Of a DNA stretch of 64,000 bases, positions 38,112 through 47,249 are shown piece by piece. Origin of the DNA: QHXN01 sp032162705 (GTDB lineage: Bacteria; Acidobacteriota; Blastocatellia; Pyrinomonadales; Pyrinomonadaceae); contig JAVRON010000131.1 of NCBI GenBank assembly GCA_032162705.1, positions 10,134-74,133 on the forward strand, written 5' to 3'. The notes under the pieces were generated by a model. The model ran no database searches and was not told the origin of the DNA. It worked only from the letters and a program-made list of their open reading frames with translations. The first letter of the stretch is position 1. Every line of letters starts with the position of its first letter. The position numbers and the translations under genes were made by a program.

Positions 38112-40553
38112 ATGAATCTTCAAGAGTGCCCGCGCGCCCGGACTAACCGGGCGTCTCTCGCCGTCCTGCTCGCCGTCCTGCTCGCCTTCGCGGCATCCTG
38201 CGCCAGTCCTGAAAAGACCAAAGCTGAACACCTCAGCCGCGGCGAAGCCTTCCTTAAAGAGCATCGCTGGCAGGAAGCCTCCATCGAGTTCCGCAACGCC
38301 ATACAGATCGACGACAACCTGGCGGCGGCGCACTGGGGGCTTGCACAGGCTTTCGAGCAACTCGGGCGCGGCAGCGAATACTTAGATGAGTTGCGTCGCA
38401 CAGAAAAGCTCGACCCGAACAACATGCAGGCGCGGCTCCGTCTCGCCAACGCCTATCTGACCGGCTACAACAGGCAGAAGAGTCCGGAGCTTCTGGCCGA
38501 GGCCGAGCGACTTGCCAACGAGATCGTCGCACGCGACGGGAACAACCCCGACGGCCGCATCCTCCTCGCCAACGTCATCTTCTTCAAGGGCGACTCGGCG
38601 CAGGCCGAGCGGATGATTAAGGAGGCCATCGCACTCGACCCCAAACGCGTCGAGTCCTACATGGGGCTGGCACGCCTCTACCTCCAGATGAACCGCAACT
38701 CCGAGGCGGAGGCCGTCTACAAGCAGGCCGTCTCGGTCAACGACCGCTCGTCGCTCGCGCACGTCGAGTATGGCCGCTTCCTGACGCAGACGGGGCGCGC
38801 GCCGGAGGCCGAAGGCGAGTTCCGCAAGGCCGTCGAGGTTGACCCAGAGAACCGCGACGTGGTGTGGGTGCTCGCCAGCTACTATCTCGTCAATAACCGA
38901 CTCGACAAGGCGGAGGAAGCTTACAAGACCTGGGCACATCTCGACTGGGACAAGCCCGAGGGCAAGGCACGCCTCGCGGACTTCTACGCCACGGTCGGTC
39001 GCTTCGACGAGGCCGCCGCGCTCTATCAGGAGATCGTCAAGGCTTCGCCCGACTACACACGCGGCCACTACCGGCTCGGCGAGATCAGCCTCCAGCGCGG
39101 CGACACGCAGGGCGCGAGCGCGGAGGTCGAAGACCTACTCAAGCGCAACCCGAAAGACCCGGACGCGCTCTTTCTGCGCGCGCGTATGAGGATCGCCTCG
39201 GGCAAGCTCAAGGACGCCATCGCCGATCTCAAGACCGTGCTCGATACCGACCCGCGCTCGAAGCTCGGCCTCTACTTTATGGCCGACGCGCTCTATCGCG
39301 ACGGGCAGTATGAGCAGGCGCGCGCGCATGCGGGCGACCTTGAGCGCTACTATCAGGACTTCCTTCCTGCGAAGATTCTGCAAGTTCAGATCAGCCTTGA
39401 CTCGGGCGACGCCGACGGCGCGAAGCGCATGGCCGACGATCTCTTGAAGAAGCTACAGGGCGTAGCGCCGAGCGGCGACGTGACGCCGCAGCTTCTGGCC
39501 GAGGTGCGTACGAACGCATATCTTCTGCGCGGCAAGGCTGCGCTCAGGCTCGCCGGGCAGGAGCCAACGCCCGCCGAGGTCGCTTCGGTGCGCGCCGACT
39601 TCGAGGCCGCGCGCCAGGTCGCGCCCAACTCGCCGCTCGCTTACGTCAATCTGGCCGACGCCGCTGCCGCCGAGAAGAAGGTGGACGAAGCATGGCAGCA
39701 GCTTGAGAAAGCGCTCTCGCTCGACCACACAAACTTCCAGGCGCTCACGGCGCTCATTAATCTCGGGTCGGCCACGCGCCGACTCGACGAGGTGCGTACG
39801 CGCATCGAGCAACTCGCCGCCGAGCAGCCTACCAACGCGCAGCTTCAGTACCTCGTCGGTCAGGCGTACCGTCAGGGCAACCCGCAGCAGCAGCCCGACG
39901 CCGGGCGCGCCGAGGCCGCGATGCGCCGCACCATCGAGCTTGACCCCGACTACATGCCCGCCTACTCGGCGCTCGCCGAAATCTACTTCGGCACGCAGCA
40001 GCCCGACCGCGCCATCGACGAGTACAAGAAGATCACCGAGCGGCGGCCCGACGATTTCACCGCCTATCGCAGCATCGGCCTGATCGAAGCGGGACGGAAC
40101 AATCTGGACGTGGCCGTCGAGTATTACCATCGCGTCCTTTCCATCCGCCCCGACGAGGCGATTGCCGCCAACAACCTCGCTGCCCTCTACGCCGACCACG
40201 GCAAGGGCAACGCCGAAGAGGCGATGCAGCTCGCACAGGACGTGGTGCGCCGCTTCCCCTCTGAGCCTGGCTTCACAGACACGCTCGGCTGGGTCTACTA
40301 CCGCAAAGGTCTCTATCGCGACGCCGCCGAACAGCTTCAGCGCGCGGTCGCGGGAGCGGTCAAGAGGGGCGGAGACAACTCGCTCTACCGCTGGCACCTC
40401 GGCGCGGCGCTCGCCAAAAACGGCGACAAGGCCGGGGCGCGCCGCGAGCTGCAAAAGGCTCTTGAGCTAAGCGCGCAGGAGCAGCAACGCCCCGTCAAGC
40501 CACCGACGCCGACCCCCGTCGATGAGGTGCGCCGCACACTGGAAGGACTTTAA
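38112..40553 (+). CDS. TPR-repeat lipoprotein of the exosortase/EPS system (PrsT-like)
   Basis: The protein has 813 residues. A lipoprotein signal ends LLAFAASCAS with the lipidated Cys at residue 30. The rest is a long chain of tetratricopeptide repeats, for example AHWGLAQAFEQLGRGSEYLD, AHVEYGRFLTQTGRAPEAEG and AANNLAALYADHGKGN. The architecture matches the TPR lipoprotein that accompanies EpsH-type exosortases (PrsT). Such proteins scaffold export or assembly factors, comparable to PelB or AlgK in other polymer systems. It is likely anchored to the inner leaflet of the outer membrane. The Asp-rich boundary after the gene is a heptad palindrome. Repeat number was not counted exactly. Confidence 0.87.
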   Translation: MNLQECPRARTNRASLAVLLAVLLAFAASCASPEKTKAEHLSRGEAFLKEHRWQEASIEFRNAIQIDDNLAAAHWGLAQAFEQLGRGSEYLDELRRTEKLDPNNMQARLRLANAYLTGYNRQKSPELLAEAERLANEIVARDGNNPDGRILLANVIFFKGDSAQAERMIKEAIALDPKRVESYMGLARLYLQMNRNSEAEAVYKQAVSVNDRSSLAHVEYGRFLTQTGRAPEAEGEFRKAVEVDPENRDVVWVLASYYLVNNRLDKAEEAYKTWAHLDWDKPEGKARLADFYATVGRFDEAAALYQEIVKASPDYTRGHYRLGEISLQRGDTQGASAEVEDLLKRNPKDPDALFLRARMRIASGKLKDAIADLKTVLDTDPRSKLGLYFMADALYRDGQYEQARAHAGDLERYYQDFLPAKILQVQISLDSGDADGAKRMADDLLKKLQGVAPSGDVTPQLLAEVRTNAYLLRGKAALRLAGQEPTPAEVASVRADFEAARQVAPNSPLAYVNLADAAAAEKKVDEAWQQLEKALSLDHTNFQALTALINLGSATRRLDEVRTRIEQLAAEQPTNAQLQYLVGQAYRQGNPQQQPDAGRAEAAMRRTIELDPDYMPAYSALAEIYFGTQQPDRAIDEYKKITERRPDDFTAYRSIGLIEAGRNNLDVAVEYYHRVLSIRPDEAIAANNLAALYADHGKGNAEEAMQLAQDVVRRFPSEPGFTDTLGWVYYRKGLYRDAAEQLQRAVAGAVKRGGDNSLYRWHLGAALAKNGDKAGARRELQKALELSAQEQQRPVKPPTPTPVDEVRRTLEGL

Positions 40554-40560
40554 GACGATG

Positions 40561-40630
40561 ATAGGTGATGAGTGATAAGTGATAAGAAACTACTCTTATC
40601 TCATCACTCATCACTTATCACTTATCACTC
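40561..40630 (+). repeat. Heptad-word palindrome before the Wzz-like gene
   Basis: The left arm carries GTGATGA, GTGATAA, GTGATAA. The right arm carries CTCATCA, CTCATCA, CTTATCA, CTTATCA, CT. The words are the same as in the element at 13878. The ribosome-binding GGAG of the next gene follows directly (40632-40635). Confidence 0.8.
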
Positions 40631-40640
40631 GGAGAAAGCC

Positions 40641-42266
40641 ATGAGTGTTGATTTTCGACAGCGGACGCCGGCCGAGATGGTGCGGATCGTCTGGCGCAGG
40701 AAGTGGTTGATCGTGCTGCCGACTTTGGCGGTCGCGTTGGCGGTCGCATACGTCGTGTGGCGTCTGCCGAACGTCTACGAATCGACGACGCTTTTGACGG
40801 TGCGGCCCGCGAGCATCACGACCTCGGTCGTCTCGCAGATGTCGGACACAGACCTGACGCTGCGCATCAACAACATCACGCAAGAGGTCACGAGCCGCAG
40901 CTCGCTCGAACCCTTGATCGAGCGCTACAACCTCTACCCCGCCGAGCGGCGGCGCGGCGCTTCGATGGACGAACTGGTCGAGCGCATGCGGACGAAGGAC
41001 ATCAAGATCACACTCAACACGAGCCGCAACGACATCACCAACGGCTTCTTCCTCGGCTTCCGCAGCGAGGAGCCGCGCACGACGCAGGCCGTCACCGAGG
41101 CGCTGGCGCGCAAGTACGTCGATATGCAGATGAAGGCCGCGGGCGACGCGACGACGCTCACCAAAGAGTTCTTCACGGAGCGTGTGAATCAGGAGAAGGA
41201 GAAGCTCGACGAGATCGACCGCCGCCGTCTCCAGACCATGCAGAGCAACCTGCACAACCTGCCCTCTTCGACCGCCGCGCTCGTCGGCCAGCTCGCCGGA
41301 CTGCGCGACGAGCAGAAGACGCGCATCACCGAGATTGGCCGTCTCAACGACCAGATCAGCAGTCTTAACCGCCTCGCCTCCGACCTCGCGAAGGCCAACC
41401 AGCAGCAGGTCGAAGAGGTCATCGCGCAGATGCAAGACCCGAAATCGACCGCCGCCTACGCCGAGCTGGTCAAGCGCCGCGCGCAGCTCGACTCGGACAA
41501 GCAGGCGTTGCTGACACAGTATCGCGCCAAGCATCCGGACGTGGTCGCCGTCCAGAGCCAGATCGACTCCGTGCAGACGCAGATGGACGAGATGGTCGAG
41601 GAGCACAAGCAGAAGGTCGAGGAGACGCGCAAGCGGCTCGAAGGCAAGCTTGACCCGCGCGTCAACTCCTACAAGAGCGAGGCCGCGCGCATCGAGGGCG
41701 AGATCAAGCGCCAGCAGTCGCTCCTGGATCAGGCCGAGGCGCAGATCGCCTCCGTCGGGCAAAGCATCAACAGCGTCCCCGGCGCGGACATCCAGCTCGA
41801 AGCCATCAACCGCGAGTACCAGACCGAGAAGATCGTCTACGACCAGATGGTCGAGCAGCAGAACAAGGCCGACACGATGGCGCAGGTGGCGGGCCGCGCG
41901 CAGGGCGAATCAATCGCGGTCATCGACCCGGCGAGTCTCCCACAGCAGCCCGTCGCGCCGAAGCGCCCGATGCTCATGCTGCTCGGGCTTTTCGCGGGAC
42001 TCGCCTGCGGCATCGTGCTTGCCGCCGCCTTCGAGGTTCCGCGCCTCCTGACCGTCCAGACGAGTGAGGACGCAGAGCATTACACGGGTCTCCCCGTGCT
42101 CGTCACGCTGCCGCTCGTTTTGACGCCGCGCGAGCAGCGCAATCAGAAGGCACGCCGCTTCGCGCTCGCCTTCGCGGCCGTCGTCGCCACGGTGGTCAGC
42201 GCCCCCGCGCTCGCCTTCGTCCTGAGCCGCCTGCACATCATCGAGATGTTTGCCAACAGAGGATGA
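40641..42266 (+). CDS. Wzz/GNVR-type polysaccharide chain-length determinant
   Basis: The protein has 541 residues. There are two membrane helices, near residues 20-40 (WLIVLPTLAVALAVAYVVW) and near 505-525. Between them is a large periplasmic domain with heptad coiled coil (~170-400). The inter-helix end reads DPASLPQQPVAPKRPMLML, the Pro-rich motif of Wzz/PCP proteins. A second hydrophobic stretch follows it at ~440. It sets polymer length together with the BY-kinase encoded downstream. GGAGAAAGCC precedes the ATG at 40641, so the longer frame through the palindrome is not needed. The gene pattern (TPR, Wzz, ATPase, kinase) matches known exosortase EPS blocks. Confidence 0.86.
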   Translation: MSVDFRQRTPAEMVRIVWRRKWLIVLPTLAVALAVAYVVWRLPNVYESTTLLTVRPASITTSVVSQMSDTDLTLRINNITQEVTSRSSLEPLIERYNLYPAERRRGASMDELVERMRTKDIKITLNTSRNDITNGFFLGFRSEEPRTTQAVTEALARKYVDMQMKAAGDATTLTKEFFTERVNQEKEKLDEIDRRRLQTMQSNLHNLPSSTAALVGQLAGLRDEQKTRITEIGRLNDQISSLNRLASDLAKANQQQVEEVIAQMQDPKSTAAYAELVKRRAQLDSDKQALLTQYRAKHPDVVAVQSQIDSVQTQMDEMVEEHKQKVEETRKRLEGKLDPRVNSYKSEAARIEGEIKRQQSLLDQAEAQIASVGQSINSVPGADIQLEAINREYQTEKIVYDQMVEQQNKADTMAQVAGRAQGESIAVIDPASLPQQPVAPKRPMLMLLGLFAGLACGIVLAAAFEVPRLLTVQTSEDAEHYTGLPVLVTLPLVLTPREQRNQKARRFALAFAAVVATVVSAPALAFVLSRLHIIEMFANRG

Positions 42267-42270
42267 GAGA

Positions 42271-42357
42271 GGTGATGAGTGATAAGTGATGAGCGATAAG
42301 TGATGAGCGATAAGTAAAGCAGTTATCTTCTTCTTATCACTCATCACTTATCACTTC
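42271..42357 (+). repeat. Heptad-word palindrome between Wzz-like and ATPase genes
   Basis: The left arm repeats GTGATGA, GTGATAA, GTGATGA, GCGATAA. The right arm reads CTTATCA, CTCATCA, CTTATCA, CTT. It is the same word set as 13878 and 40561. The next gene starts 13 bases later. Confidence 0.78.
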
Positions 42358-42369
42358 GGAGATTGAAGG

Positions 42370-43458
42370 ATGTATCTCGAATTCTACGGCTTGAAGGAAC
42401 TCCCGTTCGCGTTGACGCCTGACCCGCGGTTCATCTACTTCACGCCTTCGCACACGGAGGCGATGGCGAACCTGCACTACGGCATCGAGAGCGGCAAGGG
42501 ACTCATCGTCGTCACGGGCGAGGTCGGCACGGGCAAGACGACCATCCTGCGCTGGATGATGAACCGGCTCGACCGCACGGTGCTCGTCGCCTATCTCTTC
42601 AACCCGCGGATGACGGTCGCCGAGTTCTACCAGTATATCTCTTCGCCGAAGCTTCTGGACGTGCCGCGCTGGGAGAGCAAGTCGGAACTGCTCCTGCGGC
42701 TCGGCGAGGTCTTGGACTCGCGCCACTCAAGGGGGCTTCGCACCGTGCTCGTCATCGACGAGGCGCACGGTCTCTCCTCTTCGGTGCTCGAAGAGATACG
42801 CCTGCTCTCGAACTTCGAGTCCGACTCGGCCAAGCAGTTGCAGATAGTTCTGACGGGCCAGCCCGAGCTGCGCGACGTTCTGAACCAGCCCGAGCTGCGG
42901 CAGCTCAAACAACGCGTCGCGCTCCGCTGCGAGGTGAAAGCGCTGCCTGACATCGAAGAGACGGCGCGCTACATCGCCTCGCGCCTGCTCGCCGCGGGGG
43001 CCGAGCGGACGGACATCTTCACCACGAGCGCGGTCGATTTAGTCTTCCGCTGCTCCGAAGGCATTCCGCGCCAGATCAACAACATCTGCGATAACGCTCT
43101 GCTCGCGGGCTTCGCCGCCGGGGCCGAAACCGTCGGACGCGACATCGTCGAAGAGGTCGCAGAGACTTTCGACCTTCTGCCGAACGCGCAGCGCGGTCGT
43201 CAGTCGGGCGAGGAGCGCGCGGGCGCGGCGCGCATCTTCACCGCCGCGGGTCGCTCGGAGCTTTGGGCGGCGGGAGCGAGCGCCGCTGAAGACGAGGGCA
43301 CGCGTTCGCAGCAGAAGAAGCCGGGCGTAGGCCGCGCCGCGCGGGTGAGCCACGAGCAGGAGGTCGAGCGCGAGCTTGAAGGCGAAGGTGCGACAGCGCC
43401 CGACGCCGAAGAACTGGGCCGCGCCTTCCGCAGTTGGGACAACAAGGGAGATTCGTGA
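42370..43458 (+). CDS. ExeA/XrtA-associated AAA ATPase
   Basis: The protein has 362 residues. It begins MYLEFYGLKELPFALTPDP, as in ExeA-type ATPases and the exosortase-associated ATPase family. Walker A is GEVGTGKTT (residues 50-58), Walker B is TVLVIDEAHGLS near 124, and the sensor region is IVLTGQPELRDVL near 160. It is a cytoplasmic ATPase that probably energises assembly of the export apparatus. The C-terminal ~90 residues are charged and variable. The stop overlaps the BY-kinase start by one base (TGATG), so the two are translationally coupled. Confidence 0.87.
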   Translation: MYLEFYGLKELPFALTPDPRFIYFTPSHTEAMANLHYGIESGKGLIVVTGEVGTGKTTILRWMMNRLDRTVLVAYLFNPRMTVAEFYQYISSPKLLDVPRWESKSELLLRLGEVLDSRHSRGLRTVLVIDEAHGLSSSVLEEIRLLSNFESDSAKQLQIVLTGQPELRDVLNQPELRQLKQRVALRCEVKALPDIEETARYIASRLLAAGAERTDIFTTSAVDLVFRCSEGIPRQINNICDNALLAGFAAGAETVGRDIVEEVAETFDLLPNAQRGRQSGEERAGAARIFTAAGRSELWAAGASAAEDEGTRSQQKKPGVGRAARVSHEQEVERELEGEGATAPDAEELGRAFRSWDNKGDS

Positions 43459-44627
43459 TGGGCAGAGTTTACGAAGCACTGAAGCGCGCAGCCGAGAGCG
43501 GCGACGCCGCAAGGGGGAAGCCGGGCGGCGAAGCAGACGAGCGAGCGCGTAACGAAGTCAAGCACGCACGCGATGAGCGGGGCCTTGCTCCGTTTGCGGA
43601 GTCGAACGGTCGGGGCGGCGCACACATGGATAACGGCTCGCACGCGGATAACGGCGCGCACTCCGTCAACGGCTCGCACGCTGCGAACGGCGCGGGCGGT
43701 GCGGGCGCGGCGGTGGGTGCGCCAGAGTTCCTCTTCAACACTTCAAGACATTTCCAGACGCCGGAGACGGCGCACAGTTCAGCGTCCACTGAGCACACCG
43801 GGACGCCTGGCGGATCGGCACTCTCCGCCGGGCAGGCTTCGCGTGCTGCTGGGGCAACTTTGGACGCTGCCGGTTCGGCGCGCACGCCGGAGTTTGTCAG
43901 TATTGACATCTCCGCCGCGCGCGTCGAACCACATCTCGTCGCCATTACACAGCCGCGCTCGTCGCACGCCGAGCGCTTCCGCTCCTTGCGCACGCGCGTG
44001 CTGCACGCGGGCGAGCGCAAGAAGATGCAGGCGTTCGTCATCACGAGCGCAGGGATCATGGAAGGCAAGACGCTGACGGCCATCAATCTCTCCTGGCTGC
44101 TCGCGCAGACCGATGGAGTGCGGGCGCTCCTCATCGACGGAGACCTGCGCAACCCCTGCTGCGCCGAATACCTCGGGCTTGACGCGCCCACGGGACTCTC
44201 CGAAGTTCTCGCGGGCGAGACGACACTCACCGACGCCATCGTCAAGCTCGAACCCGCGGGGCTGCATCTTCTGCCCGGCGGCTCGACGCGCGAGGACGTG
44301 GCCGAGATTCTGTCTGGGCCCCGCTTTCTGGCCGTGCTGAAAGAGGCGCGGCGGATGTTCGACTACGTCATCATCGACGCGCCGCCGCTCGGCATCTTCA
44401 CCGACGCGACCGTGCTCATCGGTCGCGCCGACGCCGCGCTCATCGTCGCGCGCGCCAACAAGACGCGTTACGCCGCGCTCGAAAAGCTGTTGGAGCCTTT
44501 GCCGCGCGAGCGCCTGCTCGGCGTCATCCTCAACGGCTCGGACGAGCAGTTGAGCGAGCAGAACTACTACTACCGACGCTACTCTTCGCGCCGCGCCGAG
44601 GGCGGCGAAAGAGAGAAGGAAGGCTAA
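43458..44627 (+). CDS. BY-kinase-like tyrosine kinase (CpsD/CapB type)
   Basis: The protein has 389 residues. A low-complexity N-terminal half includes the repeat DNGSHADNGAHSVNGSHAAN near 55-75. It precedes a P-loop kinase domain: SAGIMEGKTLTAINLS (Walker A, ~195-210), ALLIDGDLRNP (Walker A') and YVIIDAPPLG (Walker B). The tail NYYYRRYSS is the Tyr cluster that is autophosphorylated in bacterial tyrosine kinases. With the Wzz-like activator encoded two genes upstream it should form the Wzc-type switch controlling EPS length and export. The start ATG at 43458 overlaps the preceding stop. The Walker A variant (GIMEGKT) differs from the usual PGEGKT but retains GKT. Confidence 0.88.
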   Translation: MGRVYEALKRAAESGDAARGKPGGEADERARNEVKHARDERGLAPFAESNGRGGAHMDNGSHADNGAHSVNGSHAANGAGGAGAAVGAPEFLFNTSRHFQTPETAHSSASTEHTGTPGGSALSAGQASRAAGATLDAAGSARTPEFVSIDISAARVEPHLVAITQPRSSHAERFRSLRTRVLHAGERKKMQAFVITSAGIMEGKTLTAINLSWLLAQTDGVRALLIDGDLRNPCCAEYLGLDAPTGLSEVLAGETTLTDAIVKLEPAGLHLLPGGSTREDVAEILSGPRFLAVLKEARRMFDYVIIDAPPLGIFTDATVLIGRADAALIVARANKTRYAALEKLLEPLPRERLLGVILNGSDEQLSEQNYYYRRYSSRRAEGGEREKEG

Positions 44628-44633
44628 AGCTTT

Positions 44634-46022
44634 TTGGCTTCGACGCGCTTAAACATACGGACGCTGTTGCTCATCATCGCGGAGGCGCTCTTGATCTTCC
44701 TCGCGATGGTGACGGCGGCGTACCTGCGTCTGGGCTGGGTCGATGCCTACGTCGAGTTGAACGAGAAGTACGGCTTTCTCAAAGCGGCAATCGTCACGCT
44801 CTTCTGTCTGGCCGCCTTCTATCTCTACGACCTCTACGACTTCGTCGTCATGCACGACCGGCGCGAACTCGTCCTGCGTCTCGTCCAGGCGCTCGGGATT
44901 GCGTGGATGGCGCTGGCGGTAACGATGTACCTCGTGCCGCAACTGGTCATCGGGCGCGGGGTCAGCTTAATCGCGCTCCCACTCGCGCTCCTGCTAATGG
45001 TCGGCTGGCGCGTCTGCGCGCACTGGCTGCTCGGCCATCCTGATGTAGGCGAGCGGATTCTCATCGTCGGTTCCGGCTCGTCGGCCATCGAGGTTGCGCG
45101 CGAGGTCTTGGAGCGCCGCGACGCCGGATACCGCATCGTCGGCTTCGTCGATAGCCGCCCCGAGCTGGTCGGCCAGAGCATCATCAACCCGCGCGTCATC
45201 GGCCTGACGACAGACCTCGCCGCCATCGTGCGGCGCGAAGGCATCAACCGCATCATCGTCGCGCTGGGCGAGCGACGCGGTCAGTTTCCTGTCCGCCAAC
45301 TCCTCGACCTGAGCCTGTCGGGCGACGTGGCGATTGAGGAGTGCGCCAGCTTCTACGAGCGTCTGACGGGGCGCGTCTCGCTGGACATGATGCGGCCTTC
45401 GTGGCTCATCTTCTCTTCACGCGCGCGGCAGGCACGGCTCTCGGCGGTCGTGCGGACACTGTTTCACCGCGGGGCGGGGCTGACGGGCGCGTTGCTCTCG
45501 CTCCCCATCGCGCTCCTGACCGTCGTCCTCATCAAGCTCGACTCAGCGGGCCCGCTGCTCTACTCACAGGAGCGTGTGGGGAAGAACGGACGCCCGTTCC
45601 GCGTCTACAAGTTCCGCTCGATGCGTACCGACGCAGAGAAGGACGGCCCCGTGTGGGCGAGCAAAGAAGGCGATGCGCGCGTGACGCGTGTCGGGCGCGT
45701 CATACGCAAGATTCGCGTGGACGAGATACCGCAGTTCTGGAACATTCTGCGTGGTGACATGAACTTCGTCGGCCCCCGGCCCGAGCGCCCGCACTTCGTC
45801 AAACAGTTGGCCGAGGAGATTCCTTTCTACGAGCAGCGCCATCTGATCCCGCCGGGTCTGACGGGCTGGGCGCAGATCAAGTACCCCTACGGCGCATCCA
45901 TCGAGGACGCCCGCCAGAAGTTGCAGTACGATCTCTACTACATCAAGAACCAGAGCCTCGTGCTCGACGCAGTGATTTTGTTCGAGACCGTCAAGACCAT
46001 CCTCTTCGGTCGCGGGACTTGA
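44634..46022 (+). CDS. Undecaprenyl-phosphate sugar phosphotransferase (EpsB/WbaP type)
   Basis: The protein has 462 residues. Four N-terminal helices and a Rossmann-like CoA-binding-type domain (ILIVGSGSSAIEVAREV near 143) precede the C-terminal bacterial sugar transferase domain. That domain contains FRVYKFRSMRTDAEKDGP near 322 and DEIPQFWNILRGDMNFVGPR near 363. This initiating enzyme attaches the first sugar-phosphate to undecaprenyl phosphate in the inner membrane. The pattern matches the exosortase-associated EPSB family. The only sensible start is a TTG at 44634, 6 bases after the kinase stop, with AGGAAGG upstream. A MITE-like repeat follows the gene. Confidence 0.88.
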   Translation: MASTRLNIRTLLLIIAEALLIFLAMVTAAYLRLGWVDAYVELNEKYGFLKAAIVTLFCLAAFYLYDLYDFVVMHDRRELVLRLVQALGIAWMALAVTMYLVPQLVIGRGVSLIALPLALLLMVGWRVCAHWLLGHPDVGERILIVGSGSSAIEVAREVLERRDAGYRIVGFVDSRPELVGQSIINPRVIGLTTDLAAIVRREGINRIIVALGERRGQFPVRQLLDLSLSGDVAIEECASFYERLTGRVSLDMMRPSWLIFSSRARQARLSAVVRTLFHRGAGLTGALLSLPIALLTVVLIKLDSAGPLLYSQERVGKNGRPFRVYKFRSMRTDAEKDGPVWASKEGDARVTRVGRVIRKIRVDEIPQFWNILRGDMNFVGPRPERPHFVKQLAEEIPFYEQRHLIPPGLTGWAQIKYPYGASIEDARQKLQYDLYYIKNQSLVLDAVILFETVKTILFGRGT

Positions 46023-46049
46023 GGATTGATTCGTTGGTTGAGAGTTATG

Positions 46050-46152
46050 CAAGTTGAGTTTCACCGCCGCAGGCGCTGAGGACACGGAGGGGGCGCAGAG
46101 TAATTCAACCCTCTGCGAGTCTCTGCGAACTCCGCGCCTCCGCGGTGAGTTA
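46050..46152. repeat. Degenerate copy of the CCGCAGAGGCGC palindromic element
   Basis: The core hairpin runs TTTCACCGCCGCAGGCGCTG to CGCGCCTCCGCGGTGA, with loose remnants of the CACTTGAG end (GCAAGTTGAGTTTCAC). It lies between the initiating transferase and the Wza-like gene. Confidence 0.65.
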
Positions 46153-46217
46153 GTCCTTCGCTAAACGCAGGAGCGAAGTAAAACGGGCCACTGCTGTTTT
46201 CATGGAGGTTTGAAGTT

Positions 46218-47057
46218 ATGAAGTCGAATCCGAGAATCGCCGCCACATTGTCACTCGTGCTCTTAATGCTTGCGCCGACCGCCGCGCTCGCGCAGAAGCA
46301 GAAGAAGAACGAGAAGCACCAGCAGCCCGCGCAGAAGGCCGCGCAGAAGCCGCAGGCCGACGAGCGCCTTGAGCCTGACGACAAGAGCGTGGTGCGCCCG
46401 GACGTGCCCGAGGACGTGCAGGCCAACCGCCGCGAGCGGATGAGTGAGGAGACGGACGCGGAGATTCCCTACTACAACAACTTCCTCACGACCTACCGGC
46501 TCGGGCCCGAGGACGTAATCTCGGTCTCGGTCTTCGGTCTCGACAAGTATTCCAAGACCGGCATCACCGTCCCGCCCGATGGCCGCATTGATTACTACTT
46601 CGTCCGCGACGGCCTGCACGTCGCGGGCAAGACGACGCAGCAGGTGGCCGACGAGATCGCGCGCAACCTCGATGAGTACATCAAAGAGCCGAAGGTCACG
46701 GTCTCTTTGGATAAGGCGATGTCCACACGCTACGGCGTCATCGGCGACGTGGCGAAGCCGGGCATCATGATTATGTCGCATCGCTTGAGCGTCCTTGAGG
46801 CGCTTAACGAGGCGGGCGGCGTGCTCTCGACGGGCGACAAGAAGAAGGTTGTTGTCCTGCACTGGAACGCCGACCGCATGGTGCAACAGATACCCGTCAA
46901 CGTGTCCGCCATCGAGCGCGGGCAGGCTCCGGATAACTACTTCCTCAGCCCCGGCGACCAGATCGTCGTGCCCGGCAATCGCTTCAAGTCCGTCCAGAAA
47001 GTCCTGAGCCTGCTTCCAGTCCTCAGCTTCGCGCGCATCTTCACGGGCGGATTCTGA
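46218..47057 (+). CDS. Wza-like polysaccharide export protein
   Basis: The protein has 279 residues. A signal peptide (LSLVLLMLAPTAALA, cut near 25) is followed by a Lys/Gln-rich stretch. The polysaccharide export domain reads YRLGPEDVISVSVFGLDKYS near 94 and PPDGRIDYYFVRDGLHVAGK near 118. An SLBB segment starts YGVIGDVAKPGIMIMSHRLS near 175. There is no lipobox Cys, unlike E. coli Wza, so it may be a shorter periplasmic or outer-membrane form. GGAGG at 46204-46208 precedes the ATG. It is the exit channel component that would work with the Wzz/BY-kinase pair. Confidence 0.87.
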   Translation: MKSNPRIAATLSLVLLMLAPTAALAQKQKKNEKHQQPAQKAAQKPQADERLEPDDKSVVRPDVPEDVQANRRERMSEETDAEIPYYNNFLTTYRLGPEDVISVSVFGLDKYSKTGITVPPDGRIDYYFVRDGLHVAGKTTQQVADEIARNLDEYIKEPKVTVSLDKAMSTRYGVIGDVAKPGIMIMSHRLSVLEALNEAGGVLSTGDKKKVVVLHWNADRMVQQIPVNVSAIERGQAPDNYFLSPGDQIVVPGNRFKSVQKVLSLLPVLSFARIFTGGF

Positions 47058-47069
47058 GAAGAAGAAGGT

Positions 47070-47249
47070 GAGCAGTAAGCAGTGAGCAGTAAGCAGTGAG
47101 CAGTAATGAAATGTGTCTATATTCAGATTAAGAAGATGAAGGCTTTCAAACCTGAAACCTCAAATCTGACTTTACGCGCGGCGGTTGTCCGGCCCACGTT
47201 GCTCTCCGCTTTCTTACTGCTCATTGCTCACTGCTCCTTGCTCACTGCT
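47070..47249 (+). repeat. Heptad repeat pair: leader arm and signal-peptide-coding arm
   Basis: The left array is GAGCAGT, AAGCAGT, GAGCAGT, AAGCAGT, GAGCAGT (47070-47104). The right array is TACTGCT, CATTGCT, CACTGCT, CCTTGCT, CACTGCT (47215-47249). They are complementary. The right arm lies inside the next gene and encodes LLLIAHCSLLTA of its signal peptide. Confidence 0.8.

Noticed and set aside
40561..42357. CRISPR-like array suggested by repeated GTGATAA words
   Set aside because: Words are 7 bp and directly adjacent with no spacers, and the arms are complementary; this is a palindromic heptad repeat.
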